Counted from the first letter of the stretch, positions 35,325-45,306 are shown. The stretch: DNA of 64,000 nt from Candidatus Calescibacterium sp. (GCA_025059235.1 JANXCV010000001.1:124001-188000); one strand, 5' to 3'. The notes: generated by a model from the sequence alone, not told the origin. Numbers and translations are program-made.

Positions 35325-36569
35325 CTACTTAAGTACTTGGTCTAGCATTTCGTCCCAAGAGGTATCTTTAGCAAAGTCAGTGGATTTATACGAAGAAGAT
35401 GTTCCGTAGTATGAAGGCATTTCTACTGATACCCCTGTGGCGTTTGGATGATGGTTAGTATGGAATTCTCTTACGACATACTCTTTAATTTTTTCTTCAA
35501 GTTCTTTGGCTTTTTGTTTTATTTCATTATTTACGTTGATAGTTTGTAATATTTTTGCGAAGTGTCCCAGGTCTCTAAAAGTTCCGTAAAATCTTTCTGT
35601 GTTTCTTATTGCTTGTTTTATTGAATTGAAGGAGGAGGGATCATTGAGTATTGCTTTGGCTAGTTCGTCAACTTTTAGTGCTAATTCTTGGGCCTTTTCA
35701 AGATCTACTGCTGATAGGGTTTTTATTGCATGAGTGAAGTTTTGCGCAGCTTTAACGATCATAACTGCAAAGTCTTTTGGTTCAACGTCTATGTTTACCA
35801 GCATCATTTGTTGTGCTACTTTTAGGACGTCTTTAAGTGTTGAGGAGAAAATTGTGCCGTAGGGCCATCCATCTGCTCCTTCTAGTTGTTCACTTGCAAC
35901 CATATATTTGGCTACATCTCTAAGGGCGTAGCCAACTTCTGCCATAGCCATTAGACATGCATCCCATCCAAGTACATCTATTTTTCTTCCACCAATTTCT
36001 ACGGCTTTTTGAAGAGCTTGTTTTATTTCTGCTAGGTTCATGAATTTGGGTTGAGGAGTTTCGTCCTCGATTGCACCTTGCCAACCAGCACCATGATCAG
36101 AAATAATGACACTGACATACGTAGAAGGATATTTTTTCATCAATTCTCCTATTTTTTGAGCCATGAAGTTGGGATCTGCGGTATTAACCTGTCCCAGCTC
36201 CTCTAGTACTGGAGAATTTATCTTACCCTTCTCCTTATCCTGTGTCAGATAAAATACTTTAGCTCCTTTAAACTTAGTTCCATATTTTCCTTGATCTGCA
36301 ATCGAAACTATATGCGTGTTTTTATCAGATCCTACTGTTTCTAATTCATCTAGGTCATCGAAAAGGTAACTATGGAGATTATTGTCACCTGCCGAGTAAA
36401 GTATGACTAACCATTTTTTATGTTCGGGTTGATTAGGCTCAAAGGTGTCATTAATGGTTTGAGATGTAGATTTATTTTCTGTAGTGGTTGATGAAAACTC
36501 ACTTTGAATGTTCTCAGTATAAGTCTTTTGAATGTTTGTTATATTCTCTGTCCTGATGGTGTTGGACAT
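35325..36569 (-). CDS. Clostripain (C11) family cysteine peptidase
   Basis: A 414-residue caspase-fold peptidase. Catalytic His159 lies in VIISDHGAGW and Cys205 in GWDACLMAMAE. Other family blocks are KKWLVILYSAGDNNL and YMVASEQLEGADGWPY. The 50-residue N-terminus is polar and Thr/Ser/Asn-rich, with no signal peptide. Known C11 peptidases are often secreted zymogens, so cytoplasmic location or a different export route is possible. An AAGGAGG site precedes the ATG. Confidence 0.88.
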   Translation of the reverse strand: MSNTIRTENITNIQKTYTENIQSEFSSTTTENKSTSQTINDTFEPNQPEHKKWLVILYSAGDNNLHSYLFDDLDELETVGSDKNTHIVSIADQGKYGTKFKGAKVFYLTQDKEKGKINSPVLEELGQVNTADPNFMAQKIGELMKKYPSTYVSVIISDHGAGWQGAIEDETPQPKFMNLAEIKQALQKAVEIGGRKIDVLGWDACLMAMAEVGYALRDVAKYMVASEQLEGADGWPYGTIFSSTLKDVLKVAQQMMLVNIDVEPKDFAVMIVKAAQNFTHAIKTLSAVDLEKAQELALKVDELAKAILNDPSSFNSIKQAIRNTERFYGTFRDLGHFAKILQTINVNNEIKQKAKELEEKIKEYVVREFHTNHHPNATGVSVEMPSYYGTSSSYKSTDFAKDTSWDEMLDQVLK

Positions 36570-36701
36570 TTTTCATGCCTCCTTTTCTTGTTATTGTTAT
36601 TTACTTGTTAAAATACAAACTAGAAAACTAAGCGTTTCAATTGTAAAAAAACTGTAAAAAAGGGTAAGAAAACATTAGCATAGAAAAACTTTTATTAGAA
36701 A

Positions 36702-37331
36702 ATGATGAAAAGAAGAGTTTTTGACGAAGAGATAAACATAGAGTATACTACTCCGATAGATTTGGGGAGGCTGGAAGATATATTTAGAGATTTTTTGACT
36801 ATTATAGGAGAAGATATAGATAGAGAGGGATTAAAAAAGACACCTTATAGGGTATCCAAAGCCTGGGCTTTCTTACTAAAAGGATACTCAGAAAATTTAT
36901 ACGACATCACCAATAACGCTATTTTCCAAGCTGAAAATAGTAGTATGGTGGTAGTTAAGAATATAGAATTTTATTCGATGTGTGAACATCATCTTCTACC
37001 ATTTTTTGGGGTAGCTCATATAGGATATATACCCAATAAGAAAATATTAGGGCTTTCGAAATTTGCTAAGATCGTGGAAATGTATGCCAGAAGATTACAA
37101 ATACAAGAAAGGTTAACCAATCAAATAGCACAAGCTATCCAAGAAATTTTGGATCCCCTTGGTGTAGCAGTAATCCTAGATGGATACCATCTATGTATGA
37201 TGATGAGAGGAGTTGAAAAACAAAATTCACACACTATAACCAGCACTGTCCTGGGAGTATTCAAAACAGACCAAAAAACAAGAGAAGAATTCCTTCAAAT
37301 AATCAAGATGAAAAACGAATTCATAGGTTAA
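36702..37331 (+). CDS. folE: GTP cyclohydrolase I
   Basis: A 209-residue type IA enzyme that converts GTP to dihydroneopterin triphosphate, the entry to folate synthesis. Motifs: [33 protein letters not shown] (zinc Cys94 and the conserved His), [22 protein letters not shown], and HLCMMMRGV with the second zinc Cys. The two ATGs at 36702 and 36705 both fit. The stop overlaps tsaD by one base. Confidence 0.95.
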   Translation: MMKRRVFDEEINIEYTTPIDLGRLEDIFRDFLTIIGEDIDREGLKKTPYRVSKAWAFLLKGYSENLYDITNNAIFQAENSSMVVVKNIEFYSMCEHHLLPFFGVAHIGYIPNKKILGLSKFAKIVEMYARRLQIQERLTNQIAQAIQEILDPLGVAVILDGYHLCMMMRGVEKQNSHTITSTVLGVFKTDQKTREEFLQIIKMKNEFIG

Positions 37332-38377
37332 TGATAATCCTAGGTATCGAAACAACATGTGACGAAACATCCGCTAGCCTAATATTGTTTCAAAACAAAA
37401 AAATAGAAATTTTGTCAAACGTAGTTCTATCGCAAGATATACATAATCTTTTTGGTGGGGTACTACCAGAGCAGGCATTTAGGAAACATCAAGAAAACAT
37501 TATTCCTGTTCTTAAGGAGTCTCTGAAACCAATATCGAATATTGCGGAAATAGATTTGATTTCTGTGAGTGCTTATCCCGGATTGTTGGGAGCATTGGCA
37601 ACAGGTGTAGCAGTAGCAAAAACAATAGCTAAGATTATAAACAAACCAGTGATACCTGTAAACCACTTATGGGCTCACCTACTCGTTAATTTCCATAAAG
37701 TAGAACCCATAGAAAAAAAAGCACTTAATAAAAAATATCTGGGTATCGTCATATCAGGTGGACATACGAATACCTATATGATTGAAAGCGTTATACCGTT
37801 GAAAATAAGGAATATTTCTAAGACCTTGGATGATGCAGTTGGAGAATCTTTCGATAAGGTTGCAAGAATGTTAGGACTTGGATTCCCTGGGGGACCAATC
37901 ATAGATAAGCTAGCACAAAATTACAGAAAAAGAACTAATGTAAATAAGCCTCTGTTTCCTATTCCAAATCCCAAGGGATATGATTTTAGCTATAGCGGTT
38001 TAAAAACTGCTGTAAAAAGATTTCTAGAAAACAGTGATCATATCGATAAAGAAGAAATCTGTTATCACTTTCAATTCTCAGCTATAAAACATATCGTTCA
38101 GAAAATAGAGGATATAATTTTGGATAAGAGGGTAAAAAATATTCTTGTGGGTGGAGGGGTGGCCTCAAACTCGTTCTTACGAGAAGAACTAAGAAACTTA
38201 AGCAATAAATATGACTTAGAAATATATATTCCAGAACCCAAGTTGTGTACCGACAACGCTGCAATGATAGCTATATCTGCTCTATTTATCTATCTATCTC
38301 GAAAACCTTACAAAATTCCTTTTGACATTTATCCATCTGAAGAAGAAGGAAACAGAGAAATTTGGAACATAAAATAA
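37331..38377 (+). CDS. tsaD: tRNA N6-adenosine threonylcarbamoyltransferase
   Basis: A 348-residue Kae1/TsaD protein. It opens with ILGIETTCDETSASLI and has the metal site NHLWAHL (His-x3-His), VISGGHTNTY and DDAVGESFDKVARMLGLGFPGGP, closing with VGGGVASN and LCTDNAAMIA. It transfers threonylcarbamoyl to A37 of ANN-decoding tRNAs with TsaB and TsaE, neither of which is in the window. It overlaps rnpA by 16 bp. Confidence 0.96.
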   Translation: MIILGIETTCDETSASLILFQNKKIEILSNVVLSQDIHNLFGGVLPEQAFRKHQENIIPVLKESLKPISNIAEIDLISVSAYPGLLGALATGVAVAKTIAKIINKPVIPVNHLWAHLLVNFHKVEPIEKKALNKKYLGIVISGGHTNTYMIESVIPLKIRNISKTLDDAVGESFDKVARMLGLGFPGGPIIDKLAQNYRKRTNVNKPLFPIPNPKGYDFSYSGLKTAVKRFLENSDHIDKEEICYHFQFSAIKHIVQKIEDIILDKRVKNILVGGGVASNSFLREELRNLSNKYDLEIYIPEPKLCTDNAAMIAISALFIYLSRKPYKIPFDIYPSEEEGNREIWNIK

Positions 38378-38709
38378 AAGTAAACTTTCAAAAGATAAGG
38401 CTAGAATCTCTAAAAAGAAAAGAAATAGAAGAGCTGTTTAATTCTCAATTAAAAGAAATCAAAAAATGTTCGGTAAAAATTTTGGAAAACCATAACCCTT
38501 GCTTACTAAAAATAAAAATATACAGGACCTATAGTCCCGAATTCATTGTAAAATACGGCATAATCATTTCCAAGAAAGTTGGAAAAGCAACCTATAGAAA
38601 CTCCTTAAAGAGAAGAATAAGGGAGATTTTGATTAAATCATTAAAATCTCGGCATATCTTGCCTGAAAAAGACTGCTTCACCTTCATTTTTTTCGTCAAA
38701 AAACTATAA
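38362..38709 (+). CDS. rnpA: Ribonuclease P protein component
   Basis: A 115-residue basic protein. An N-terminal RLESLKRKEIEELF block and the RNA-binding signature GIIISKKVGKATYRNSLKRRIREIL identify it as RnpA, which assists the RNase P RNA in trimming tRNA 5' ends. It begins at a TTG within the end of tsaD; no ATG is available in frame. The usual partner rpmH is not beside it. Confidence 0.8.
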   Translation: MEHKIKVNFQKIRLESLKRKEIEELFNSQLKEIKKCSVKILENHNPCLLKIKIYRTYSPEFIVKYGIIISKKVGKATYRNSLKRRIREILIKSLKSRHILPEKDCFTFIFFVKKL

Positions 38710-38763
38710 AAACAGCAGTTCGACTAAAAAACGATTAACAGATAGTTAAAGAAATGTATTTTA

Positions 38764-39738
38764 TCATATTGAAATCTCTTCAAGAGTGCTGATCAGTTTA
38801 TGTTCCAGTGTCTTCTTATTTCTGACTGCCAGTTCAATCTCTATGGGTTGTATTTTATTATCTTTAAGACCGATGAAATATCCGTTCTTATTACTGGTTA
38901 TTAACTCTATTGATTTTTGTCCGCTGAGAGTGCCGAATATTCTGTCGTATGCTGTTGGTGAGCCACCTCGTTGGATATGACCTAACACACAAATTCTCAA
39001 CTCATATTCAGGGTTATACTGTTTCAGAAGTGGAGACAATTCTTTTTCTAATTCAAAGGCACTACAATATCCTTCTGAAAGGACTATTATGACGTGCTTT
39101 TTACCTTTTGTTTTATACATATGAACTTTTTGAGCTATGACGTTTGGGGATATTCTGTATTCTGGTATCAGGACGAGTTCGCTACCAGTTGCCAAGGCTA
39201 TATCTAACGGGAGCAATCCATAATCTCTTCCCATAACCTCTACAATAAATATTCTCCCGAATGAAAAGGCGGTATCCCTTATTTTATCTATTGCTTCGGT
39301 TGCTGTATTGAGGGCTGTGTCATACCCAAGGGTGTATTCTGTTCCATAGATATCGTTGTCTATTGTTCCTGTGATTCCCACTACTTTTATTGAGGATTCG
39401 GTAAGGAACTTGTGTGCTGCTTTTAAACTTCCGTTTCCTCCGATTATAATTAGCCATTCTATTCCCATCGAATTGAGTCTTTCGTAAGCTAGTTTTCTGT
39501 ATTCATATTGAAGGAACCTAGGTTCCCTGGAAGATTGGAGAATAGTACCTCCTTTTTCTATTATTCCGCTTACACTTCTATCATCGAGCTCGATAAATTT
39601 GTTATCAAGTATACCTTTTAGTCCTTGTATAAATCCGATAACTTGGATATTTTTGTCTTTTGCTGATCTAACGGCGGCTCTAATAGCTGCGTTCATTCCG
39701 GGGCTATCTCCTCCACTCGTCAGAATCCCTATCCTCAT
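38764..39738 (-). CDS. pfkA: 6-phosphofructokinase
   Basis: A 324-residue glycolytic enzyme. It has GILTSGGDSPGMNAAIRA, the catalytic TGTIDNDIYGTEYTLG (Asp at 127 and 129), MGRDYG and LGHIQRGGSPTAYDR. The nucleotide loop reads IIIGGNGS, with Asn102 where many ATP-dependent enzymes have the Mg-binding Asp of GGDGS. The phosphoryl donor (ATP or PPi) is not certain from this. The start is the ATG at 39738, seven bases after GGGAGG; a TTG six bases upstream is less likely. Confidence 0.9.
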   Translation of the reverse strand: MRIGILTSGGDSPGMNAAIRAAVRSAKDKNIQVIGFIQGLKGILDNKFIELDDRSVSGIIEKGGTILQSSREPRFLQYEYRKLAYERLNSMGIEWLIIIGGNGSLKAAHKFLTESSIKVVGITGTIDNDIYGTEYTLGYDTALNTATEAIDKIRDTAFSFGRIFIVEVMGRDYGLLPLDIALATGSELVLIPEYRISPNVIAQKVHMYKTKGKKHVIIVLSEGYCSAFELEKELSPLLKQYNPEYELRICVLGHIQRGGSPTAYDRIFGTLSGQKSIELITSNKNGYFIGLKDNKIQPIEIELAVRNKKTLEHKLISTLEEISI

Positions 39739-39740
39739 AC

Positions 39741-39786
39741 CCAAACCTCCCTTTAATCCTGTTCCAAACCTCCCTTAAATCCTGTT
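39741..39786 (+). repeat. Tandem 23-bp repeat upstream of pfkA
   Basis: Two adjacent copies (39741-39763 and 39764-39786) of a 23-base unit beginning CCAAACCTCCCTT and ending ATCCTGTT, with a single mismatch. On the minus strand each copy carries GGGAGG, so the pfkA ribosome-binding site is duplicated; only the copy nearest the gene is correctly spaced from the ATG. Confidence 0.85.
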
Positions 39787-39996
39787 CCAAAAACTCGACA
39801 AAAAACCTCTAAATAAAACCCACTATAACCAACTATTCCTGACAAATATCTTGATCACAAATGATCTATGAGGTATTAAAGCTAAGCATTGACAATATTT
39901 TGGACAAAAGCCTTAGAGAAGGAATACCCTAACCTCACAAAGAATTATAAAGTAAGCCATATGAAGATAAACACAAAATATCAGGGAGGAGGAAAA

Positions 39997-41454
39997 ATGA
40001 AAGGATTACTCATCCTACTCACCATAATAGCCTCAATATTCATCATGTACGCCTGTGGATTAGGTGGATCAGGAGGAGGAGGAATTGGAATCATAGACAT
40101 ACCACCAGGAAACCCAGAAATACTACCCAGAGGCAAAGTATCTAGCTCCTTCGGTACACCACTTGGCAGAGACATAGATGGAGACGGAGACCCAGACACA
40201 GCCGTAGTGCTACATAACATCGCAGGGGGTAATGACAGTGATATAGGGACATCAATTACTATAGGTCCAGATGGAAAATTATACGTCACGGGAGGTAGTA
40301 CCCAGAGTGGTACAAATAGTGGTGATATATTCGTATTGAGGTTAAACCCCAACGACGGTACTCTAGATAATACCTTTGACTCTGAGAATGATGGAATAGT
40401 AGTTTTAAATGATATCACAGGCACTAATAAGGACGAAGCGGGCTCTTCCATAGCCTTAAATCAGCAGGGAAGAATATATGTCGTTGGAGATGGATGGGAT
40501 AATCTAAACGATTCAGATATAGTAGTGCTAAGTCTAGACCAGCATGGTAGTTTGTCTAACTTTGGCTCTCAAGGGAAAGTAATAGTCGATGAAATAGATG
40601 GGGTTAATGGTTTTGATTTGGCTAGATCAATACTCGTCGATCACAGCGGAAAAATATACGTCGCAGGAGAAAGGGGGATTGTAAATCATACCGATATTAT
40701 CGTACTAAAACTAAACCCAGATGGTACTTTTGATTATAACTTTGGTGGTGGAGACGGTAAACTGGCTATCAATTTAGGAAATAACTCCGCAGAAGGTGCT
40801 AACTCAATGGCATTGGATCAAATGGGAAATCTGTACATTACTGGTTTTCATGTCAGCAGCAATACAATCGGTAGAGACATCATAGTATTAAAGTTAAACA
40901 GTGACGGCAGTTTGGACACTAACTTCGGTAACAACGGTGTACTCCTTATCGATAGGAGTACAGGAAATATAAGAGATGATGTTGGTTATTCAATCACAGT
41001 GGATCAACAAGGAAGGATTTATGTTGCAGGGGCTACTTATCGTACTTCATCTTATGATATGATAGTTATAAGGTTAACCAGTGATGGCCGATTAGATGAA
41101 AGCTTCGATTATGACGGTGTAGCCATCTTCGGTAATATTGGAGATGTTTCTATTGCCAATGGCACCTCAATAGCTGTGGATAATAACCATGGAAAAGTTT
41201 ATGTCGTGGGAGAGTGTCAAGTCCAGAATAATTACTTCAATTACGACATAGTAGTATTGAGGCTAAACAGTGATGGTAGTTTAGATACCAGTTTCGGTAA
41301 CGGAGGTAAACTCGTTATCCGTGACGTCGCAGGAGATGATGCTGAGGACTACGAATACTCGATGGTCCTGGACGGAAATGGGAATCTTTTCATCACTGGT
41401 GCTAGTTACACTCCATTAAATCATTTTGATCTTATAGTGATCAAGGTAGAATGA
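39997..41454 (+). CDS. Delta-60 beta-propeller repeat lipoprotein
   Basis: A 485-residue lipoprotein. The signal LLILLTIIASIFIMYAC ends in a lipobox with Cys21. A Gly-rich spacer follows. The rest is at least six repeats of about 55-60 residues of the delta-60 type, each with GKIYVAG or GRIYVAG, DIVVLRLN, SDGSLDT and a following FG. One DxDGDGDPDT segment near residue 65 resembles a calcium loop. The start follows GGGAGGAGG; an upstream in-frame ATG would add 36 residues before the signal and is rejected. The substrate is unknown; such proteins often act at the cell surface. Confidence 0.85.
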   Translation: MKGLLILLTIIASIFIMYACGLGGSGGGGIGIIDIPPGNPEILPRGKVSSSFGTPLGRDIDGDGDPDTAVVLHNIAGGNDSDIGTSITIGPDGKLYVTGGSTQSGTNSGDIFVLRLNPNDGTLDNTFDSENDGIVVLNDITGTNKDEAGSSIALNQQGRIYVVGDGWDNLNDSDIVVLSLDQHGSLSNFGSQGKVIVDEIDGVNGFDLARSILVDHSGKIYVAGERGIVNHTDIIVLKLNPDGTFDYNFGGGDGKLAINLGNNSAEGANSMALDQMGNLYITGFHVSSNTIGRDIIVLKLNSDGSLDTNFGNNGVLLIDRSTGNIRDDVGYSITVDQQGRIYVAGATYRTSSYDMIVIRLTSDGRLDESFDYDGVAIFGNIGDVSIANGTSIAVDNNHGKVYVVGECQVQNNYFNYDIVVLRLNSDGSLDTSFGNGGKLVIRDVAGDDAEDYEYSMVLDGNGNLFITGASYTPLNHFDLIVIKVE

Positions 41455-41493
41455 TAATTCGAGCTAAAATAGTTTCTGTAAAAATTTAGATTT

Positions 41494-42384
41494 CTAGTAC
41501 TTTTTTATAACTTTTGTTACTTCCATTGTGGCTTGTCCTCTTATAGTTATTTCTAACTTGGGCTTGCGACTGTCTTTAACTACTTTGGCAGTTACATTTA
41601 TCAGGTAGTGAGGTTTTAGATATAGAACGTATTTATGATCGTCTGTATAGTCCACTTTCCTCTTTGAATTCCTCAATTCATAACTAATCGAAAATGGAAC
41701 ATATACTTCCCAATATGTCTGATAGTTATAGCATCTTATATTTTCAGGATTTATCCTCAAATCACATCTTAATTTCCCATCACGGTACTCTTCAAATCCA
41801 TTGATGAAACCTCTCAACGACTCTCCCACAAAAAACTCCATATACCCCTTTACTCTCCTTCTCAATTCCTCTTCTCCTATCGAAAAATTCATATTATATC
41901 TTCTTTTTTTATATAAAGCATTACCTAAGTCTACCATTATGTCAAAACTAGACTGCAGCAATGGATTAGACAACCTTACTATTGCATCACCATCATTTGA
42001 CTTTTCTATTTCTATTCTAAGTACTTCATCACGAAGTATATTTTGAATATCTTGCTTTTGTTTGTCAGTTAGTATCACATATGGATTAGACGAGAAACGA
42101 GGACATATCTCAAAGGTATGATTCACGTTTAAATCAGATTCTATGAATATATACTTTATTCTTTCGGTAAATGTCGGGCTTTCACCAGGTTGTACTATTT
42201 TTTTATTTATCATCTGTATCAGTCTTGTGTTGTATACTTCGTACATCAATATTATCCCTGATTTCAAACCATACTTCTTCATATCCTCCACTATATTCCT
42301 CGTGTATATGTATGCTATTCCTAGTACCGTTACTGTAAACATTAACAAAAACAATCCTAACAACAACACCGTTCCTCTTCTCAT
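41494..42384 (-). CDS. Pilus-associated membrane protein (PilX-like position)
   Basis: A 296-residue protein with an N-terminal hydrophobic helix (TVLLLGLFLLMFTVTVLGIAYI) after MRRG. The leader resembles a prepilin-like start (MRRG then TVLLL) but has no Glu5, as in PilX/GspK-type minor pilins. The outer part is rich in charged residues and strands. It ends the minus-strand group behind two genuine prepilin genes, 13 bp after the preceding one, so it is probably part of the same pilus tip complex. Confidence 0.6.
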   Translation of the reverse strand: MRRGTVLLLGLFLLMFTVTVLGIAYIYTRNIVEDMKKYGLKSGIILMYEVYNTRLIQMINKKIVQPGESPTFTERIKYIFIESDLNVNHTFEICPRFSSNPYVILTDKQKQDIQNILRDEVLRIEIEKSNDGDAIVRLSNPLLQSSFDIMVDLGNALYKKRRYNMNFSIGEEELRRRVKGYMEFFVGESLRGFINGFEEYRDGKLRCDLRINPENIRCYNYQTYWEVYVPFSISYELRNSKRKVDYTDDHKYVLYLKPHYLINVTAKVVKDSRKPKLEITIRGQATMEVTKVIKKY

Positions 42385-42397
42385 AACTCTACACCTC

Positions 42398-42907
42398 TCA
42401 AAAATATCTCGATCTTATAATCATATTTCCACTCTGGTTTTGACTTTCCCCGCTTGATCCATCCTTGAACACTATGAAAGGTATCGTGAATTTATACACC
42501 CTTCTCTTTTTTCTGTATTCCATTATTACTTCACATTCTTCTATCCTTTGTATTGCACATATCCTCTTTGAATTCTCTTCTATTGAGTTTATTTTCTTCA
42601 TCTTCGACTTATTGTTTCTTAATCTAAATGTCGTTCTTCTATCCAATACTATCTGTTTTGATTCCATCTGTTCACTGTTTATGTAGTCTCTTAATTCCCT
42701 CAACTTGTGGTCTTCTGATTCACTCAACTCAGGATAAATAAGCGATCTGTAGTACATTTGTGATATTAAACTTTTGGTTTGATTTTTTGAGATTTGTTGG
42801 TCAATATGGCTGCTTTGGAAAATTTTGAATGAGTACACCGTGATTATTATGAAAGATATAAGTGCTAGGGTAATTAGTATTTCGACCAGTGTCAATCCTT
42901 TTGACAT
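42398..42907 (-). CDS. Type IV prepilin-like protein
   Basis: A 169-residue protein with the short leader MSKG followed by LTLVEILITLALISFIIITVY. Prepilin peptidase would cut after Gly4. The globular part is highly charged, with a pair of Cys (RICAIQRIEECEV) that could form a disulfide. The order with its neighbours suggests minor pilins. It is transcribed with the gene that follows. Confidence 0.78.
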   Translation of the reverse strand: MSKGLTLVEILITLALISFIIITVYSFKIFQSSHIDQQISKNQTKSLISQMYYRSLIYPELSESEDHKLRELRDYINSEQMESKQIVLDRRTTFRLRNNKSKMKKINSIEENSKRICAIQRIEECEVIMEYRKKRRVYKFTIPFIVFKDGSSGESQNQSGNMIIRSRYF

Positions 42908-42947
42908 TTTTCTATTTATATTTTGTACAGTTAGAGGGAAATTTCCT

Positions 42948-43493
42948 TTAGTGATAGGTTGAGAGTGAAAAAGTTCCGAAAGGTACTTTCTTGGTCTTAC
43001 TGGTTCTAACGGGTATTATCGACGAGTATATCTCAGCATAAATAGAAAGGATGACGAAGGTGGTTTGATCTTGAGTAAATTTTATATACTCTGGATACAC
43101 TTTTTTGGAAATCCTGTATACCCTTTTGGTATTGTTAATAAATATTTCGTTTTCCCAGAATTTTTGTTCAGATTGTAATCCGTAGAATCCAACGGCTGAG
43201 ATGACCACATTTTGTTGACCATTTTTAATTATCCTTCTTATTACCAATTCTGGGTTTTCTTGTATTTCAACTTTTGAGTTATCTAGTTGCCTCGGTTCGT
43301 ATAAGATATTTTTTAATCTTTTGGACAATAATTTGGCCTGGTTTGTAATATCAAATACTGTTTCCATGCCCAACATAAGCCGCCCATAAAAGATTATGAA
43401 TTGAAGCATTAAAAGCAGTACAAATGAAATAATCGTGATGGAGACCAATAGCTCTGCTAACGTAAAACCTCTCAAGTAAAACCTTTTAAACAC
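42948..43493 (-). CDS. Type IV prepilin-like protein
   Basis: A 181-residue protein with leader MFKRFYLRG and helix FTLAELLVSITIISFVLLLMLQF, with Glu at mature position 5. Its length and beta-rich C-domain resemble GspJ/PilW pilins. It is the first gene of a three-gene minus-strand group at 41.5-43.5 kb, divergent from the prmA-like gene 62 bp away. Confidence 0.78.
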   Translation of the reverse strand: MFKRFYLRGFTLAELLVSITIISFVLLLMLQFIIFYGRLMLGMETVFDITNQAKLLSKRLKNILYEPRQLDNSKVEIQENPELVIRRIIKNGQQNVVISAVGFYGLQSEQKFWENEIFINNTKRVYRISKKVYPEYIKFTQDQTTFVILSIYAEIYSSIIPVRTSKTKKVPFGTFSLSTYH

Positions 43494-43555
43494 TTCTCCT
43501 TTTATTTATTCTTTTGATAAGCCGATTATTCCTTTAAATAAAGGTAAAGGAATAA

Positions 43556-44473
43556 TTGTCGAAGAATTCAAATATAGTGTACAAGGTAAATAACATTATC
43601 TTTTACGATCCTTCCCTATCCAGAAAAATAGTGACCTTCCTTTCCTTAATCGGTTCAGACCTGATAGCTTTTAAAACTTTTATTCCTCCCACCATTATGG
43701 TAGTAACACAAAAAGACTTCACCTTTTTCCTACAAGAAATCTTTTCGTTCTTCTTCGATAACCTCAGAGATCCACAAAATATTATGATCATTCAAAACAG
43801 TTATATAACCCAAGAAGAATATGAGAGAATGGTGATCGAATATACCGAAGATATTGAGACAAATGACTTCATAATAACTCCTCGAATTGGAAACTACAAT
43901 AAGACACCACTGTATATCATATCCGTCAACTTTGCTCAGGGTACAGGTGCACACCCAACAACCAAAATGATACTCGATAACCTAAAAAAAACACTAGAAC
44001 ACCACAAAAAGAAAACCTTAATAATAGACTACGGATCAGGTAGTGGAATACTATCCATAGCATCCAAAAAAATCCTTAGCAAATCATCAGTCCTATCCAT
44101 AGAAATCAACTTCAGAAGCCTAATCGAAGCAAAAAGAAACTATATACTTAACAAAACAGAAATATTCTTCTGCCTATCAAATACAATTCAGGTACTCAAT
44201 CTAACCAGCATAAAGCAAACTTTTGATAACAAAGTCCTAATCATAAACGTCCCCCTCTACGTCATCGAAAAATCTCTTAAATACCTAAAAGAAAACAATT
44301 TCTATTTCGATATTCTAATGATATCGGGTATAAAAAAACCGAAAAATATAGACCAAACCTCATTCATCAATAAACTCAACCAAGAAAATTTTGATAACTA
44401 CCTAGATAACTATGAAATCACATCTGACTGCCAAAAAGATTGGATACTTATCATAGCTAAGATAAAAACATGA
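43556..44473 (+). CDS. prmA: PrmA-like ribosomal protein L11 methyltransferase
   Basis: A 305-residue SAM-dependent methyltransferase. It has the PrmA-specific loop NFAQGTGAHPTTKMIL and the SAM motif IIDYGSGSGILSIAS. The later substrate motif reads INVPLYVIE, where PrmA normally has NILA. The first 130 residues are a divergent L11-binding-like region. L11 trimethylation is the likely role; a related protein methylase is possible. It overlaps the next gene by 4 bp. Confidence 0.75.
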   Translation: MSKNSNIVYKVNNIIFYDPSLSRKIVTFLSLIGSDLIAFKTFIPPTIMVVTQKDFTFFLQEIFSFFFDNLRDPQNIMIIQNSYITQEEYERMVIEYTEDIETNDFIITPRIGNYNKTPLYIISVNFAQGTGAHPTTKMILDNLKKTLEHHKKKTLIIDYGSGSGILSIASKKILSKSSVLSIEINFRSLIEAKRNYILNKTEIFFCLSNTIQVLNLTSIKQTFDNKVLIINVPLYVIEKSLKYLKENNFYFDILMISGIKKPKNIDQTSFINKLNQENFDNYLDNYEITSDCQKDWILIIAKIKT

Positions 44474-45261
44474 GAAAACTAGTATTATGCTTTCTTGCAG
44501 GTGGAAAAATAAACGATCAACCCAAATGCCTCATAAAAACCCCCAAAGGTACACACACCCTCGAAGAAATACTAAATATATTCAACCAAATAAACTACCA
44601 AGAATACGGTATAAAAGTCGAAAAAAAAATCATCCTATATCCCGCGAACAATAAAGAACAATTCCAGAAGCTCGTAACCGACGAGGAATTAATAGAAGCA
44701 GGAAATAAACTCACAGAAACCATTCATAAAGCAATCTCATCACTAAACCAAACCCAAGAGGATTCCTTCATATGCTTTATCGCTACCGACACACCACTAA
44801 TAAACTACGAAAGCATAGAAGACATCATAAAAAGATTCTCATTACTCGAGGGAGATATCTTCTACCCCTTCGTAAGCCAAGAAGTATATAGAGTAAAATT
44901 CGGACCCAAGTTGACAAAAAGAAGAACATTCATAAAACTAAACAAAGACAGCTTCTGCGGAACAGGAATAATCATCATCAAAAAACAAACCCTCCTAAAA
45001 ATATGGGACACAGTAAACAAAATCCTAGAAAACAGAAAAAACCCCCTAAAAATAGCTCAAATACTTAACCTAGACCCCATCACATTACTCAAACTAATCA
45101 TTGGAAAACTTACCGTCCTAGAACTAGAAAAAAAAATAAACGAAATCTTCGGAATTAAAGCCCAAGGAATGCTAACAAATTTCGCAAACCTAGCATTCAA
45201 CATAGATACACCCCAAGATCTACAAGACTACTCACAAATAATAAAAAACAAAACACCCTAA
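44470..45261 (+). CDS. MobA-like nucleotidyltransferase family protein
   Basis: A 263-residue NTP-transferase fold protein. It opens LVLCFLAGGKINDQPK and has the metal-binding FIATDTPLIN, GTGIIIIKK and a final FNIDTPQDL. This pattern fits MobA/IspD-like cytidylyl- or guanylyltransferases. Compared with classic MobA the nucleotide loop (LAGGKIND instead of LAGGxSxRMG) is unusual. The substrate is undetermined. Third codon positions are strongly A/C-biased here. Confidence 0.7.
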   Translation: MRKLVLCFLAGGKINDQPKCLIKTPKGTHTLEEILNIFNQINYQEYGIKVEKKIILYPANNKEQFQKLVTDEELIEAGNKLTETIHKAISSLNQTQEDSFICFIATDTPLINYESIEDIIKRFSLLEGDIFYPFVSQEVYRVKFGPKLTKRRTFIKLNKDSFCGTGIIIIKKQTLLKIWDTVNKILENRKNPLKIAQILNLDPITLLKLIIGKLTVLELEKKINEIFGIKAQGMLTNFANLAFNIDTPQDLQDYSQIIKNKTP

Positions 45262-45306
45262 ACAAAAGCAGGATATATCATCAATCAAGATAAAATAATA
45301 GTATAG

